The notes under the pieces: generated by a model
The model's database searches: none
Told to the model about the DNA's origin: nothing
Seen by the model: the letters and a program-made list of their open reading frames with translations, nothing else
Shown: piece by piece, positions 1 to 8,216 of the stretch
Layout: each line of letters opens with the position of its first letter
How positions within the stretch are numbered: position 1 is the first letter of the stretch
Assembly: GCA_002345965.1 (NCBI GenBank)
Contig: DDTF01000037.1
Location: forward strand, 51,493 to 115,492
DNA: 64,000 nt
From: Flammeovirgaceae bacterium UBA2371
GTDB lineage: Bacteria > Bacteroidota > Bacteroidia > Cytophagales > Cyclobacteriaceae
Direction of reading: 5' to 3'
Program-made: the position numbers and the translations under genes

Positions 1-410
1 CTCATGTGATCAATGCCTGGATCAAGACCGCATTCATTCATGAATAAAAGCCCCTTCACTTTGGCCTCCTCATGGAAATTTTTCATTTCATCCGACACAT
101 AGCTGGCCGTAAAAAGATGTTTGCTGTACTTTAGACATAACCGAGCAACTATTGGATGGAAACCAGCAGGCAATAATGAAATAACAATATCGGCTGATCC
201 AATGATTTCTTCACATCGCTCGGTCTCTTCAATATTAAAACGGATAGCCGTGCCCTTTTTGGAACTTCCAATCCTCTCTTCGGCTGCCTTTATGCTAAAG
301 TCGCCAACCGTTACATGCCATCCACCTTCAATTGCCCCCTCTAATAGATACGTAATTAGTGCAGAAGACGATCTTCCAGCGCCAAGTATCAAAATTGATT
401 TTTCCTTCAT
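1..410 (-). CDS. Saccharopine dehydrogenase (reductase)-like protein, truncated by window edge
   Basis: The minus strand from the ATG at 408-410 reads into the left edge without a stop, giving about 136 residues. The N-terminus is a Rossmann NAD(P)-binding fold (SILILGAGRSSSALITYLL, residues 5-23), followed by the segment ADIVISLLPAGFHP and, at the edge, GLDPGIDHM. The last is typical of the Lys9/saccharopine reductase branch, which splits saccharopine or condenses aminoadipate semialdehyde with glutamate. The family is known for lysine metabolism; the exact substrate here is inferred. The catalytic C-terminal part lies outside the window. A second, distinct member of the superfamily is at 21709-22833. 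The gene is divergent from cytidine deaminase with about 155 bases between the starts. Confidence 0.8.
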   Translation of the reverse strand, partial: MKEKSILILGAGRSSSALITYLLEGAIEGGWHVTVGDFSIKAAEERIGSSKKGTAIRFNIEETERCEEIIGSADIVISLLPAGFHPIVARLCLKYSKHLFTASYVSDEMKNFHEEAKVKGLLFMNECGLDPGIDHM

Positions 411-530
411 ACCAGTCTCTTTTGCCAAGGGTAATCAATTTTAAATAACCCAATTAAAACTAATTGATCCCTTGAGCCGCCAAATTAACTGAATTATGAT
501 CAAATCTTTTTTAGGATGGTACAGGTTTAT

Positions 531-538
531 TATCTTTA
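531..538 (+). promoter_or_regulatory. Possible -7 promoter box for cytidine deaminase
   Basis: TATCTTTA is one base off the Bacteroidota -7 consensus TAnnTTTG. It ends 29 bases before the ATG at 567, the same spacing as better boxes in this window. It would leave only about 7 leader bases before the alternative TTG start at 552, which favours the ATG. Confidence 0.35.
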
Positions 539-566
539 GTTAGCTACGGTTTTGCCCAAAAAGGTT

Positions 567-1034
567 ATGAAAGGAATACTTTCCCATGAACATCTGGAAG
601 ACCTTGACGCGGAGTCTAAATATCTGGTACATAAAGCCAAAGATGCCGCACAGCATGCGCATGCACCTTATTCGAAATTTCATGTAGGTGCCGCCATACT
701 TTTGGCTGATGACACCCTGATAACAGGGGGAAATCAGGAGAATGCCGCTTACCCCTTGTGCATGTGTGCGGAGCGTGTAGTGCTCTATGCTTCCTCCTCG
801 GCTCATCCAGGTAAGATAATCAAGAAAATGGCTGTAATAGCCCACAAGAAGAACCAAAAGGAACTAGTTGCTGCTACTTCATGTGGAGCCTGCCGACAGG
901 TTATGCTGGAGTATGAAACCATCCAAAAGAGACCTATTGAAATAGTGATGCTTACCAAAGAATCAAATTGGGTCATCTTCCCCTCAGCCTCCTTCCTGCT
1001 CCCTTTCAGTTTCAATCAGGAGAATCTTATTTAG
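567..1034 (+). CDS. cdd: Cytidine deaminase
   Basis: 155 residues. Homotetrameric cytidine deaminases convert (deoxy)cytidine to (deoxy)uridine in the cytoplasm for pyrimidine salvage. The protein shows APYSKFHVGAA (33-43), NQENAAYP (56-63), the zinc/catalytic CAE (C67, E69) and the second zinc pair in SCGACRQ (C106, C109), all expected residues in order. The reading frame also allows a TTG start at 552 (160 residues). I prefer the ATG at 567 because of its distance from the promoter-like box at 531-538; the choice does not affect the domain. The 106-base gap before the next gene shows no terminator. Confidence 0.93.
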   Translation: MKGILSHEHLEDLDAESKYLVHKAKDAAQHAHAPYSKFHVGAAILLADDTLITGGNQENAAYPLCMCAERVVLYASSSAHPGKIIKKMAVIAHKKNQKELVAATSCGACRQVMLEYETIQKRPIEIVMLTKESNWVIFPSASFLLPFSFNQENLI

Positions 1035-1140
1035 CACCCTTTCAGTAATACCTCCGCTGACTTTATTAATCGGTCTATATCCTCTAAATTGGGAGATTGA
1101 TTCAATTGTCTTTAATTTGTTATAACCATATATTGATTTA

Positions 1141-1506
1141 ATGAGTCCTCTTGAGATTGCTGAAACAGCCGACACTCCAGGCATTGTACTTGACAAAGGT
1201 TTAGGGAAATTTCAATTCAGTGGAAGATCACTAAATGACAATGTCAGTGCCTTTTACCAACCAGTGATTGCATGGTTTAAAGAATATGCAAAATCTCCCA
1301 ATTCTGAAACCGATCTTCATTTCAAATTTGAGTACCTTAATGTAGAGTCTTCAAAAGAAGTATTAAACATACTCACCGTAATGGAATCAGTGAAGGGTGC
1401 TCGTGTCAGCTGGTATTTCAATGAAGATGATGAAGATATGGAGGAAATAGGAGATGAAATTTCAGAATTGGTAAACATTCCATTTGAATTCAAAATCTAT
1501 TCCTAG
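1141..1506 (+). CDS. SiaC-type regulatory phosphoprotein (DUF1987)
   Basis: 121 residues covering one DUF1987 domain: an early ATADTP-like segment (AETADTPGIVLD, 7-18), FSGRSLNDN (26-34), FYQPVIAWFKEY (38-49), FKFEYLNVESSKEVL (61-75) and the acidic WYFNEDDEDMEEIGDE block near 97-112. In Pseudomonas, SiaC is phosphorylated by the kinase SiaB and dephosphorylated by the PP2C phosphatase SiaA, and binds a diguanylate cyclase. No SiaA or SiaB gene is visible here, so the partner must be elsewhere. It lies 24 bases before the ABC transporter gene and is probably cotranscribed with it. Function in this organism is inferred from family only. Confidence 0.8.
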   Translation: MSPLEIAETADTPGIVLDKGLGKFQFSGRSLNDNVSAFYQPVIAWFKEYAKSPNSETDLHFKFEYLNVESSKEVLNILTVMESVKGARVSWYFNEDDEDMEEIGDEISELVNIPFEFKIYS

Positions 1507-1530
1507 TTCAAAAGGGATTTCTAGGAAAAT

Positions 1531-4500
1531 ATGAGTGAAGAAATACTTAAAGCGCTTACGCAGTTGTTTGCAATCATCACCAAGCAGGACGGTGGTGTAA
1601 CTATTAATGAACGTCAGTATGTGATCCGGTTTTTTCAGCAAGAGCTGGATCAGGCATCAATCCAGGAATACCTGGAGCGCTACGACAAGTATTCTGGTTA
1701 TAGTGAAAAAGGACCAGCTTTCCAGCAGACCATTACAGCCCCATCGGTCAAAGATTCTATTGTAACACTCGGCATTTGCAAAAAAATTAATCGTACGCTT
1801 ACACAAAAGCAAAAAGTAATTGTGCTGATCAAATTGCTTGAACTTGTAGGTTCTGATAACAATTTTACGCCACAAAGAATGGAGATCATCAATACGGTCT
1901 CCACGGTATTTAATATCAGCGCAGAAGAATACAAGCTGATCGAAACCTTTGTAGTGACTACCAACATGGCGGAACTGAATTTTTCAGATATCCTGGTAGT
2001 TAATAACCACCCTGAAAAAGCTGCGAAGAAACAAAAGCACATTCAGACGGAAATCAATGGCAACCTCTTCTTTATGAAAGTGCCAAGTGTTGAATTGTAC
2101 TTTGCGCAGTATCTGGGTGAAGAGGCCCATTATCTCAATGGGTTTGTCATGCAGCACAATCGCATCTATTTATTTTCACATGGAAGTACCATTAAAATTC
2201 AATCAGGTTATGCACTTTACTACAGCGACATAGTTGCAGATTTCAATGAGGAACTGCAAACTACCAAGCTGTCATTTAATGCCAAGATTGAAGAGTATAA
2301 ATTCTCAAGTGGCACCATCGGATTAAGAGACATTAACATCTCTGAAGGCCCCGGTAAATTGATTGGGATCATGGGGGCAAGCGGTGCCGGAAAAACAACA
2401 CTCTTGAACGTACTTGCTGGACTTGAAAAACCATCAAAAGGAGAGATTTTAATCAATGGTTATAATATTCACTCGCGACCTGATAAAATCAAAGGAGTGG
2501 TTGGTTACGTATCGCAAGATGACCTGCTCATTGAGGAGCTAACCGTTTTTGAAAACCTTTATTACAATGCCAAGCTGTGCTTTGCACATTTGTCCGAAAA
2601 AGAAATAAAAGATAGGGTGCTTAAAGTTTTAAGCAACCTTGGACTTGAAACAAGAAAAGATTTAAAAGTTGGAAGCATCTTAGACAAAAAAATAAGTGGA
2701 GGGCAACGTAAACGACTCAATATTGCACTCGAACTCATCCGTGAGCCCGCGATCCTTTTTCTAGACGAACCAACATCAGGATTATCATCAAGAGATTCAG
2801 AGAATGTAATAGACTTATTAAAGGAGTTGTCATTAAAAGGGAAGCTTGTCTTTGTTATTATCCACCAGCCTTCCTCCGACATCTATAAGATGTTTGACAA
2901 AATGATTATTATGGACACGGGGGGTTATCCAACCTATTATGGCACTCCTGTGGAAGCGGTCTCCTACTTCAAACGGGCAACGCATCAGGCGCAAAGCAAC
3001 CGTGGTCAGTGTGAAACTTGCGGAAATGTAAACCCAGAGCAAATCTTCAATATCATTGAAGCCAAAGTGGTGGATGAGTATGGGCAGCCCACTAACAAAA
3101 GAAAGGTGACGCCCTTGCAATGGCATGACATGTTTAAGGGTAAATTTAAAATACCTTATGTTGCCGATGAAAAAGAAGATCCTCCGCAATCGCTCCACAT
3201 TCCTAATAGATTAAGACAATCGTTAATTTTTGCAGCCCGCGATTTAAAAGCCAAAATAAGCAACAAGCAATACCTGCTTATTAATCTACTTGAAGCACCC
3301 CTGCTGGCGTTGATCTTATCCTTCATAATAAAGTACAAAAGCGCTCCCAATGGGAAAGAGTATTTATTCCGGTTCAACGAAAATCTTCCTGCCTTTTTAT
3401 TGATGAGCATCATTGTTGCGCTCTTCATGGGGCTAACGGTAAGCGCTGAAGAAATTATTAGGGATAGAAAAATTCTCAAGCGAGAGTCATTCCTTAACCT
3501 GAGCTGGAACAGCTACCTGATTTCTAAGCTGGGTATTTTATTTTTATTATCTGCTATCCAAACAATGCTCTTTGTTATAGTGGGCAACCTGGTGCTGGAG
3601 ATTCAAGGAATGACCCTGGCTTTTTGGTTTATTCTTTTTTCCACTTCCTGCCTTGCCAATGTGTTGGGACTTAATATTTCATCTGCATTTAACTCAGCTG
3701 TTACCGTTTACGTGCTTATCCCATTATTACTTATTCCGCAGATGATATTGAGTGGTGTACTGTTTAGTTTCGACAAACTGCACAGCTTAATAAGCAATAA
3801 GGAAAAAGTACCCATAGTTGCCGATCTTATGGCCTCGAGATGGGCCTATGAGGCCATGGCAGTGCATCAATTTATTAACAACGATTACGAACGTGCTTTT
3901 TACCAATATGAAAAGGCAGCCTCAGTGGCAGATTTTAAATCTGCATTTCTTGCCGATGAACTGGAAAAGCGCAATCAATTTGTGCTGAATAACTTCCAAA
4001 GCAAAAACGACTCCCTAATGAAAAAAGTGGAGCAATCGCTATTAATCCTTAAAAACAGAATACTCAATGATCCATTTCAAAAAGGGTTAGAAAACATAAA
4101 CGTTCGGGCATCTTTGACACCGAATGGATATACCGAGGAATTCGGAAAAACCCTTCAGAAATACCTGGCCAACTATAGAAAAAACTATCAACTAGTTTAC
4201 AATGAACAAGTAAAAATTGGAGATATGAAAAGAGCCTATTTTGAAAAAGAAGGCTTTAACCTGAATCAGGAGAAAAACAACTATTACAACGAAAGTCTGG
4301 CGGATTTGGTTAAAAATGTAAACACAAAGGAAAGGTTGGTTGTTGAAGACGACCGGGTAATCCAACTAATAGATCCAATTTTTCAAGACACACACCCTAA
4401 AGGGATTCTAGACTACCGAGCTGGTTTCTTCTTCCCTCAAAAGAGCTTTTTAGGCATCAAATTGAGTACATACACCTTTAATAGTATCGCCATATGGCTA

Positions 4501-4593
4501 TTGACCATTTCCCTATATACCCTGCTTTATTTTGAAATACTTCGAAAACTCGTTCAATCTTCACATAAAATGCCATTTGTAAACGGAAAGTAA
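1531..4593 (+). CDS. ABCG-like ABC transporter, fused ATPase and permease with N-terminal TerB-like region and large periplasmic insertion
   Basis: 1020 residues. Residues 1-150 are helical and acidic, resembling a TerB-like domain; 150-240 look like a small beta domain. The ATPase follows: Walker A GASGAGKTT (282-290), signature ISGGQ (388-392), Walker B ILFLDEP (408-414) and H-loop H445. A CxxC pair (C494, C497) sits in the linker. The ABC2-type membrane domain begins near residue 585 and has helices up to about 747. A hydrophilic region of roughly 235 residues then precedes the final helix (984-1003). That position matches the external loop between helices 5 and 6 of ABCG transporters, but here it is much longer. 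The substrate is unknown. The ATPase-first order and single permease domain imply a homodimeric exporter. Confidence 0.85.
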   Translation: MSEEILKALTQLFAIITKQDGGVTINERQYVIRFFQQELDQASIQEYLERYDKYSGYSEKGPAFQQTITAPSVKDSIVTLGICKKINRTLTQKQKVIVLIKLLELVGSDNNFTPQRMEIINTVSTVFNISAEEYKLIETFVVTTNMAELNFSDILVVNNHPEKAAKKQKHIQTEINGNLFFMKVPSVELYFAQYLGEEAHYLNGFVMQHNRIYLFSHGSTIKIQSGYALYYSDIVADFNEELQTTKLSFNAKIEEYKFSSGTIGLRDINISEGPGKLIGIMGASGAGKTTLLNVLAGLEKPSKGEILINGYNIHSRPDKIKGVVGYVSQDDLLIEELTVFENLYYNAKLCFAHLSEKEIKDRVLKVLSNLGLETRKDLKVGSILDKKISGGQRKRLNIALELIREPAILFLDEPTSGLSSRDSENVIDLLKELSLKGKLVFVIIHQPSSDIYKMFDKMIIMDTGGYPTYYGTPVEAVSYFKRATHQAQSNRGQCETCGNVNPEQIFNIIEAKVVDEYGQPTNKRKVTPLQWHDMFKGKFKIPYVADEKEDPPQSLHIPNRLRQSLIFAARDLKAKISNKQYLLINLLEAPLLALILSFIIKYKSAPNGKEYLFRFNENLPAFLLMSIIVALFMGLTVSAEEIIRDRKILKRESFLNLSWNSYLISKLGILFLLSAIQTMLFVIVGNLVLEIQGMTLAFWFILFSTSCLANVLGLNISSAFNSAVTVYVLIPLLLIPQMILSGVLFSFDKLHSLISNKEKVPIVADLMASRWAYEAMAVHQFINNDYERAFYQYEKAASVADFKSAFLADELEKRNQFVLNNFQSKNDSLMKKVEQSLLILKNRILNDPFQKGLENINVRASLTPNGYTEEFGKTLQKYLANYRKNYQLVYNEQVKIGDMKRAYFEKEGFNLNQEKNNYYNESLADLVKNVNTKERLVVEDDRVIQLIDPIFQDTHPKGILDYRAGFFFPQKSFLGIKLSTYTFNSIAIWLLTISLYTLLYFEILRKLVQSSHKMPFVNGK

Positions 4594-4653
4594 ATCATGC
4601 AATTTTGGTATGTGAAGGTTGATTTTTTTATTTTGTACGATAAACTATCAGTT

Positions 4654-5550
4654 ATGAGAATTTTAAGTTTGGCCCTGACAGCCGCTTTCCTGATGTCCTG
4701 TAGTTCTGGCAAGAAACCAGACGAGCAAGCGTTTGAAAACAGTCTGGATTCGGCCATGATGGAGGGGTCATCCATCGATCAAGAGGTCATAGGGAGCATT
4801 TTAGATCAAATCCCAAGTCCTCTTGAAATATCTGTGTTACTAAAAGAATCGGGAATCAAGTACAATGCCGATCTTTTAAACTCTCCTGACAACCTTCCTA
4901 AATACAATAGCAATTACAAAATGGCCCTTAATCTGGGCATTTATGGCACAGATTTGGGCTACACCAATATTTATGGGCAAAACCAAAGCGGAATCAAATA
5001 CTTGTCCTCCATCAAGTCACTTGCCAATCAGTTGAACATAGGTCAGTTTTTTGATATTGAAACGATCGGCAGATTGGCAACTAACAGCAAAAACCTGGAT
5101 TCGCTACTATTAATCACTACCCAGAATTTCAATGCCATCAATCATTATTTGCAGCAACAAAACAGGTCTAGTTTAAGCGTTTTACTGTTGACCGGTGGCT
5201 GGCTTGAAGCCATGCAGGTCACATGCCAAGTGGCTTCCAGTAACCCGTCTCATAAGGAATTGAGGGAAAAAATAGGTGAGCAAAAGATTACCCTGGAGCA
5301 GATTCTACTGCTTTTTTCATTCTATGAAAGTGATGAAAATATGGCATCGTTATTGAGTGAACTCAAGGAACTTGAAGCAGCTTTCAGTAAAATCACCATC
5401 ACTTATACCTACAAAGAGTCTTCCATGGAGGTAGTAAATGGAGTTGCTGTTATTAAAGATAACAGCACAACAACTATCGATATAACCGAAGAGGATGTGC
5501 GTAACATCATGGCAAAAACAAATTCTATCAGAAACAAAATCATTAGCTAA
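4654..5550 (+). CDS. Putative lipoprotein of unknown function
   Basis: 298 residues from the ATG at 4654. The frame is open from 4597, but this start places a lipoprotein signal at the N-terminus: basic MR, a short hydrophobic core and the lipobox FLMSC with Cys16. The mature protein is largely helical and acidic with no motif I recognise. The region near 215-262 (REKIGEQKITLEQILLLFSF onward) is amphipathic helix, and the C-terminus has a VVNGVAVIKDNSTTTIDI beta stretch. It follows the ABC transporter by 60 bases and precedes a small secreted protein by 13, so the three may be one transcript. A periplasmic or outer-membrane role is inferred from the lipobox only. Confidence 0.65.
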   Translation: MRILSLALTAAFLMSCSSGKKPDEQAFENSLDSAMMEGSSIDQEVIGSILDQIPSPLEISVLLKESGIKYNADLLNSPDNLPKYNSNYKMALNLGIYGTDLGYTNIYGQNQSGIKYLSSIKSLANQLNIGQFFDIETIGRLATNSKNLDSLLLITTQNFNAINHYLQQQNRSSLSVLLLTGGWLEAMQVTCQVASSNPSHKELREKIGEQKITLEQILLLFSFYESDENMASLLSELKELEAAFSKITITYTYKESSMEVVNGVAVIKDNSTTTIDITEEDVRNIMAKTNSIRNKIIS

Positions 5551-5563
5551 TATTGTATTGGAT

Positions 5564-5995
5564 ATGAAAAAAATATATTTATCAGTTGTCTTAGTTTTTA
5601 TTGCCAGTTGGGGTTCTGCCGGTTTGGTTGGTCAATGCGATGCTGACAACCTTAGTAATGCCTGCATCCCTAAACTTTCTGGTGGATTTAACTTCCTTAA
5701 GAGTTACAAGATTGATGGAGAGGGAGGCACAAAGGACAAAGTTGAATACTCGTATGTATTCACCAAGGGAACTCAATACATGATCAACTTGTGTGCCGAT
5801 GGAAACGGGCCTGATGGTCTTGTGGTTAGCCTTTACGATTCTCAGCGAAACAAAGTTGCCAGCAGCAAGGTAAACGGCCAGTTTATTTCAGCCATTGCTT
5901 ATCCTTGCAACGCTACAGGTATTTACTACATTCAATATACATTTGATGGGTCGGCCACCTATTGTGGAGGCAGCGCGTTAGGCTTCAAACGATAA
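5564..5995 (+). CDS. Small secreted protein, unknown function
   Basis: 143 residues from the ATG at 5564; the frame is open earlier but only this start gives a signal peptide (MKKIYLSVVLVFIASWGSAG, cleavage likely before GQCDAD). The mature part has five cysteines (in QCDA, NACIP, NLCAD, YPCNA, TYCGG), so periplasmic disulfides are plausible with one left over. The GIYYIQYTF stretch suggests a small beta-sandwich of the kind found in pre-peptidase C-terminal domains. I do not recognise the family with confidence. It is the last gene before a strong terminator at 6018-6050. Confidence 0.6.
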   Translation: MKKIYLSVVLVFIASWGSAGLVGQCDADNLSNACIPKLSGGFNFLKSYKIDGEGGTKDKVEYSYVFTKGTQYMINLCADGNGPDGLVVSLYDSQRNKVASSKVNGQFISAIAYPCNATGIYYIQYTFDGSATYCGGSALGFKR

Positions 5996-6017
5996 TCAAT
6001 TAGAAACATCTTGGATG

Positions 6018-6050
6018 CAGCCGCCCCGAACACGGGCGGCTGTTGTTTTT
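6018..6050 (+). terminator. Rho-independent terminator
   Basis: CAGCCGCCC (6018-6026) pairs with GGGCGGCTG (6034-6042) around a 7-base loop, followed by TTGTTTTT. It closes the plus-strand gene set that ends at 5995. Confidence 0.85.
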
Positions 6051-6063
6051 AATAGCCAATTAA

Positions 6064-6723
6064 ATGAAAGAACAGCAAATACAATTTAACCTTACAGCCA
6101 GGTATTATACTTTGGGTACACTTTCCCCTCAAACCAAACAGGTTTGGTTTGTAATTCACGGCTACGGGCAACTGGCCCAGTATTTTATTAAAAAATTCAA
6201 AATACTGGAGGCTCACAATATTTATGTTATTGCGCCAGAAGGACTCTCAAGGTTCTACCTAGAAGACATACCAACAAGAGTGGCAGGTGGAAGCAACAGA
6301 GTTGGTGCCACCTGGATGACACGCGAAAACAGGGAAATGGATATTAAAAATTATATCAGTTACCTTCAAACCATATATGATCATGAGCTGGCCGAAAGAA
6401 ACATTCCAATAACGGTATTGGGGTTTTCTCAGGGAGCAGCCACAGCCACCCGCTGGGTATTGCACGGCAAAGTTCCGTTTGACCGATTTGTGTTGTGGGC
6501 TGGCATCTTCCCCCCTGACATGAATTTTGATGCAGGCAAAGAAATCTTCAAAAAGAAAAAGATAATCACCGTTTTTGGGGATGAGGATCCTTTTATCACT
6601 CCTGAAAGAGTAGCAGAACTGGAATTACTCTCTACCAAACTGGGGCTCGCCCCAGAAAAAATTACTTTCGTTGGCAAACATGAAATGAACGATGATGTTC
6701 TGCTCCGCGTGGCACAGTTATAA
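6064..6723 (+). CDS. Alpha/beta hydrolase, phospholipase/carboxylesterase-like
   Basis: 219 residues without a signal peptide, so cytoplasmic. An oxyanion-hole-like WFVIHGYGQ lies near residue 28, the nucleophile elbow is GFSQGAA (Ser122), a likely acid is Asp175 in GDEDPF and the histidine is His206 in GKHEMND. Size and motif order match the carboxylesterase/phospholipase type-2 branch of the alpha/beta hydrolases; the natural substrate is unknown. The gene starts 14 bases after the terminator. Its TAA stop is directly followed, convergently, by the stop of the dehydrogenase gene on the other strand, giving a TTATAA junction. Confidence 0.8.
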   Translation: MKEQQIQFNLTARYYTLGTLSPQTKQVWFVIHGYGQLAQYFIKKFKILEAHNIYVIAPEGLSRFYLEDIPTRVAGGSNRVGATWMTRENREMDIKNYISYLQTIYDHELAERNIPITVLGFSQGAATATRWVLHGKVPFDRFVLWAGIFPPDMNFDAGKEIFKKKKIITVFGDEDPFITPERVAELELLSTKLGLAPEKITFVGKHEMNDDVLLRVAQL

Positions 6724-7479
6724 ATTCTTTTTCACAATTGTGGAACTGGCTTGCGCGGTGGGGAAAACCACCAAATCGGCAACTACTACATGTGCAGGAC
6801 GAGTTAATGCAAATAGAATCAGATCGGCTATATCTTCTGGGTTCAAGGGTTGATATCCTTTATAAACTGCATTGGCCCTTTCCTCATCGCCTTTAAAGCG
6901 AACCTTCGAAAACTCAGTTTCTACTAAACCAGGATGAATAGCAGTTACCTTGATGCCATGTGCATTCAAATCCATTCTCATGCCTTTGGTAATTGCATCT
7001 ACCGCAAACTTGCTGGCACAATACACGTTGCCATTAGGATAGGTCTCTTTTCCAGCTATAGAACCAATATTGATGATATGGCCGCTGTTGTTTTTAACCA
7101 TTTCAGGAAGTATCTCATGAGAGACGTATAACAATCCTTTTACGTTAATGTCTATCATGGCATCCCAATCGGCAACATCACCTGACTGAATGGGAGCAAG
7201 CCCATGTGCGTTACCCGCATTATTGATCAATACATCAATAGGTTTCCATGTATCATCCAAGGATTGAATGGCATTGGCTACGTTTTCTTTTTCTCTTACA
7301 TCAAATGAAAGGGTTGTAACCTTGGTCAGCTTTTGTAACTCTTGTTGCAGACGATCCAATCTATCTTTTCTGCGACCGCATAAAATCAAATTAAAAGAAT
7401 TTTGAGCCAATAGCCTCGCAGTAGCCTCTCCTATTCCCGATGTGGCACCTGTTATTAAAGCAATACGTTGTTTTGTCAT
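6718..7479 (-). CDS. Short-chain dehydrogenase/reductase, YdfG-like
   Basis: 253 residues. Classical SDR motifs are present: cofactor site TGATSGIG (10-17), NNAG in VLINNAGNAHG, the serine in NIGSIAG, and the catalytic YxxxK in VYCASKFAVD, followed by HPGLVETEF. The GRRKDRL stretch after the second strand points to NADP preference. Overall it resembles the YdfG group (3-hydroxy acid/serine dehydrogenases, general carbonyl reductases), but the substrate cannot be read from sequence. It starts 2 bases after porT and is probably the third gene of the ubiE-porT operon. Its stop lies 3' to 3' against the esterase gene. Confidence 0.87.
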   Translation of the reverse strand: MTKQRIALITGATSGIGEATARLLAQNSFNLILCGRRKDRLDRLQQELQKLTKVTTLSFDVREKENVANAIQSLDDTWKPIDVLINNAGNAHGLAPIQSGDVADWDAMIDINVKGLLYVSHEILPEMVKNNSGHIINIGSIAGKETYPNGNVYCASKFAVDAITKGMRMDLNAHGIKVTAIHPGLVETEFSKVRFKGDEERANAVYKGYQPLNPEDIADLILFALTRPAHVVVADLVVFPTAQASSTIVKKNL

Positions 7480-7481
7480 TA

Positions 7482-8216
7482 CTACTGAAAAATAAAATAA
7501 ACGGATATGGTGTTTGTGTTCACCCTATTTAAAGGTTCTTTAAACTTGCTTGGATCTGGGCCAAGCATGTTGGATATTCCTCTGGAGAACCGAATTTCCT
7601 GTGAAAACTTGAACAATGGGAAATAGAAGTCAAAACCAATTCCAGCATCAAGCGAGAGATTAGTTTGTTTAATATCCAGCACTTCTGTGGTGGCTTGAAT
7701 GTCATTTTTCCCTGATGCTTCAATAGAGGGTGTAATTCCACCCACCATGTACATACGTACGTTTCCCCTACGCATTGATTTGTACTTCAATAATATCGGA
7801 AATTCTACCATTGTTGTCTCAGTAAGCTGACTTTGGCTGGTTTCATCGGTGTAATTATACTCCAGCTGATGATCATAGAATCCCGCTTTGGGCATAATCC
7901 TAAGGTCCAAATCACTATTGAGCCGCAGGTTGACCAGAAAGCCAAGTGAAAACCCTGGAGAGAACGGAGTAAGAACTGAATGTACTGTATCGAAAGATTG
8001 GGTTACGAACTTATCGGAATATTTAGCCTGATAAGATGACGTATGAATTCCGATCATGAATCCATAGGTTATTTTTCGCTCATCATAATTAGGATTATGT
8101 TGCCTTGCCCATTTGAAGGACTGCCCCCAGGAAGTGGAGGAAATCAGCAACAACACACAAAGAACTACTTTATTCCTGTGTACAATGAACTTATTCCAAA
8201 GGTGAGTGGCTTGCAT
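7482..8216 (-). CDS. porT: PorT-like outer-membrane beta-barrel protein of type IX secretion/gliding
   Basis: 244 residues. The N-terminus contains a hydrophobic signal core VVLCVLLLISSTSWGQ ending in the Gly-Gln cleavage typical of this phylum. The rest is made of alternating strands (YGFMIGIHTSS, FSLGFLVNLRL, RIMPKAGFYDH, FPILLKYK, RMYMVGGITPS, LDAGIGFDFYF) and ends in the aromatic-terminated VYFIFQ expected of an 8-stranded outer-membrane barrel. PorT/SprT is required for type IX secretion in Porphyromonas and Flavobacterium. The name is supported by length, fold and, as I recall, a common position just after ubiE in this phylum. Its start lies inside the ubiE 3' end (52-base overlap), implying coupled translation. 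Confidence 0.75.
   Translation of the reverse strand: MQATHLWNKFIVHRNKVVLCVLLLISSTSWGQSFKWARQHNPNYDERKITYGFMIGIHTSSYQAKYSDKFVTQSFDTVHSVLTPFSPGFSLGFLVNLRLNSDLDLRIMPKAGFYDHQLEYNYTDETSQSQLTETTMVEFPILLKYKSMRRGNVRMYMVGGITPSIEASGKNDIQATTEVLDIKQTNLSLDAGIGFDFYFPLFKFSQEIRFSRGISNMLGPDPSKFKEPLNRVNTNTISVYFIFQ

Noticed and set aside
540..857. 105-codon minus-strand frame opposite cytidine deaminase
   Set aside because: Antisense to a clear gene with all zinc motifs; product composition is not protein-like for any family I know.
984..1196. 70-codon minus-strand frame across the cytidine deaminase 3' end
   Set aside because: It is antisense to the gap and to the SiaC-type gene, has no recognisable domain, and its codons follow the opposite-strand gene.
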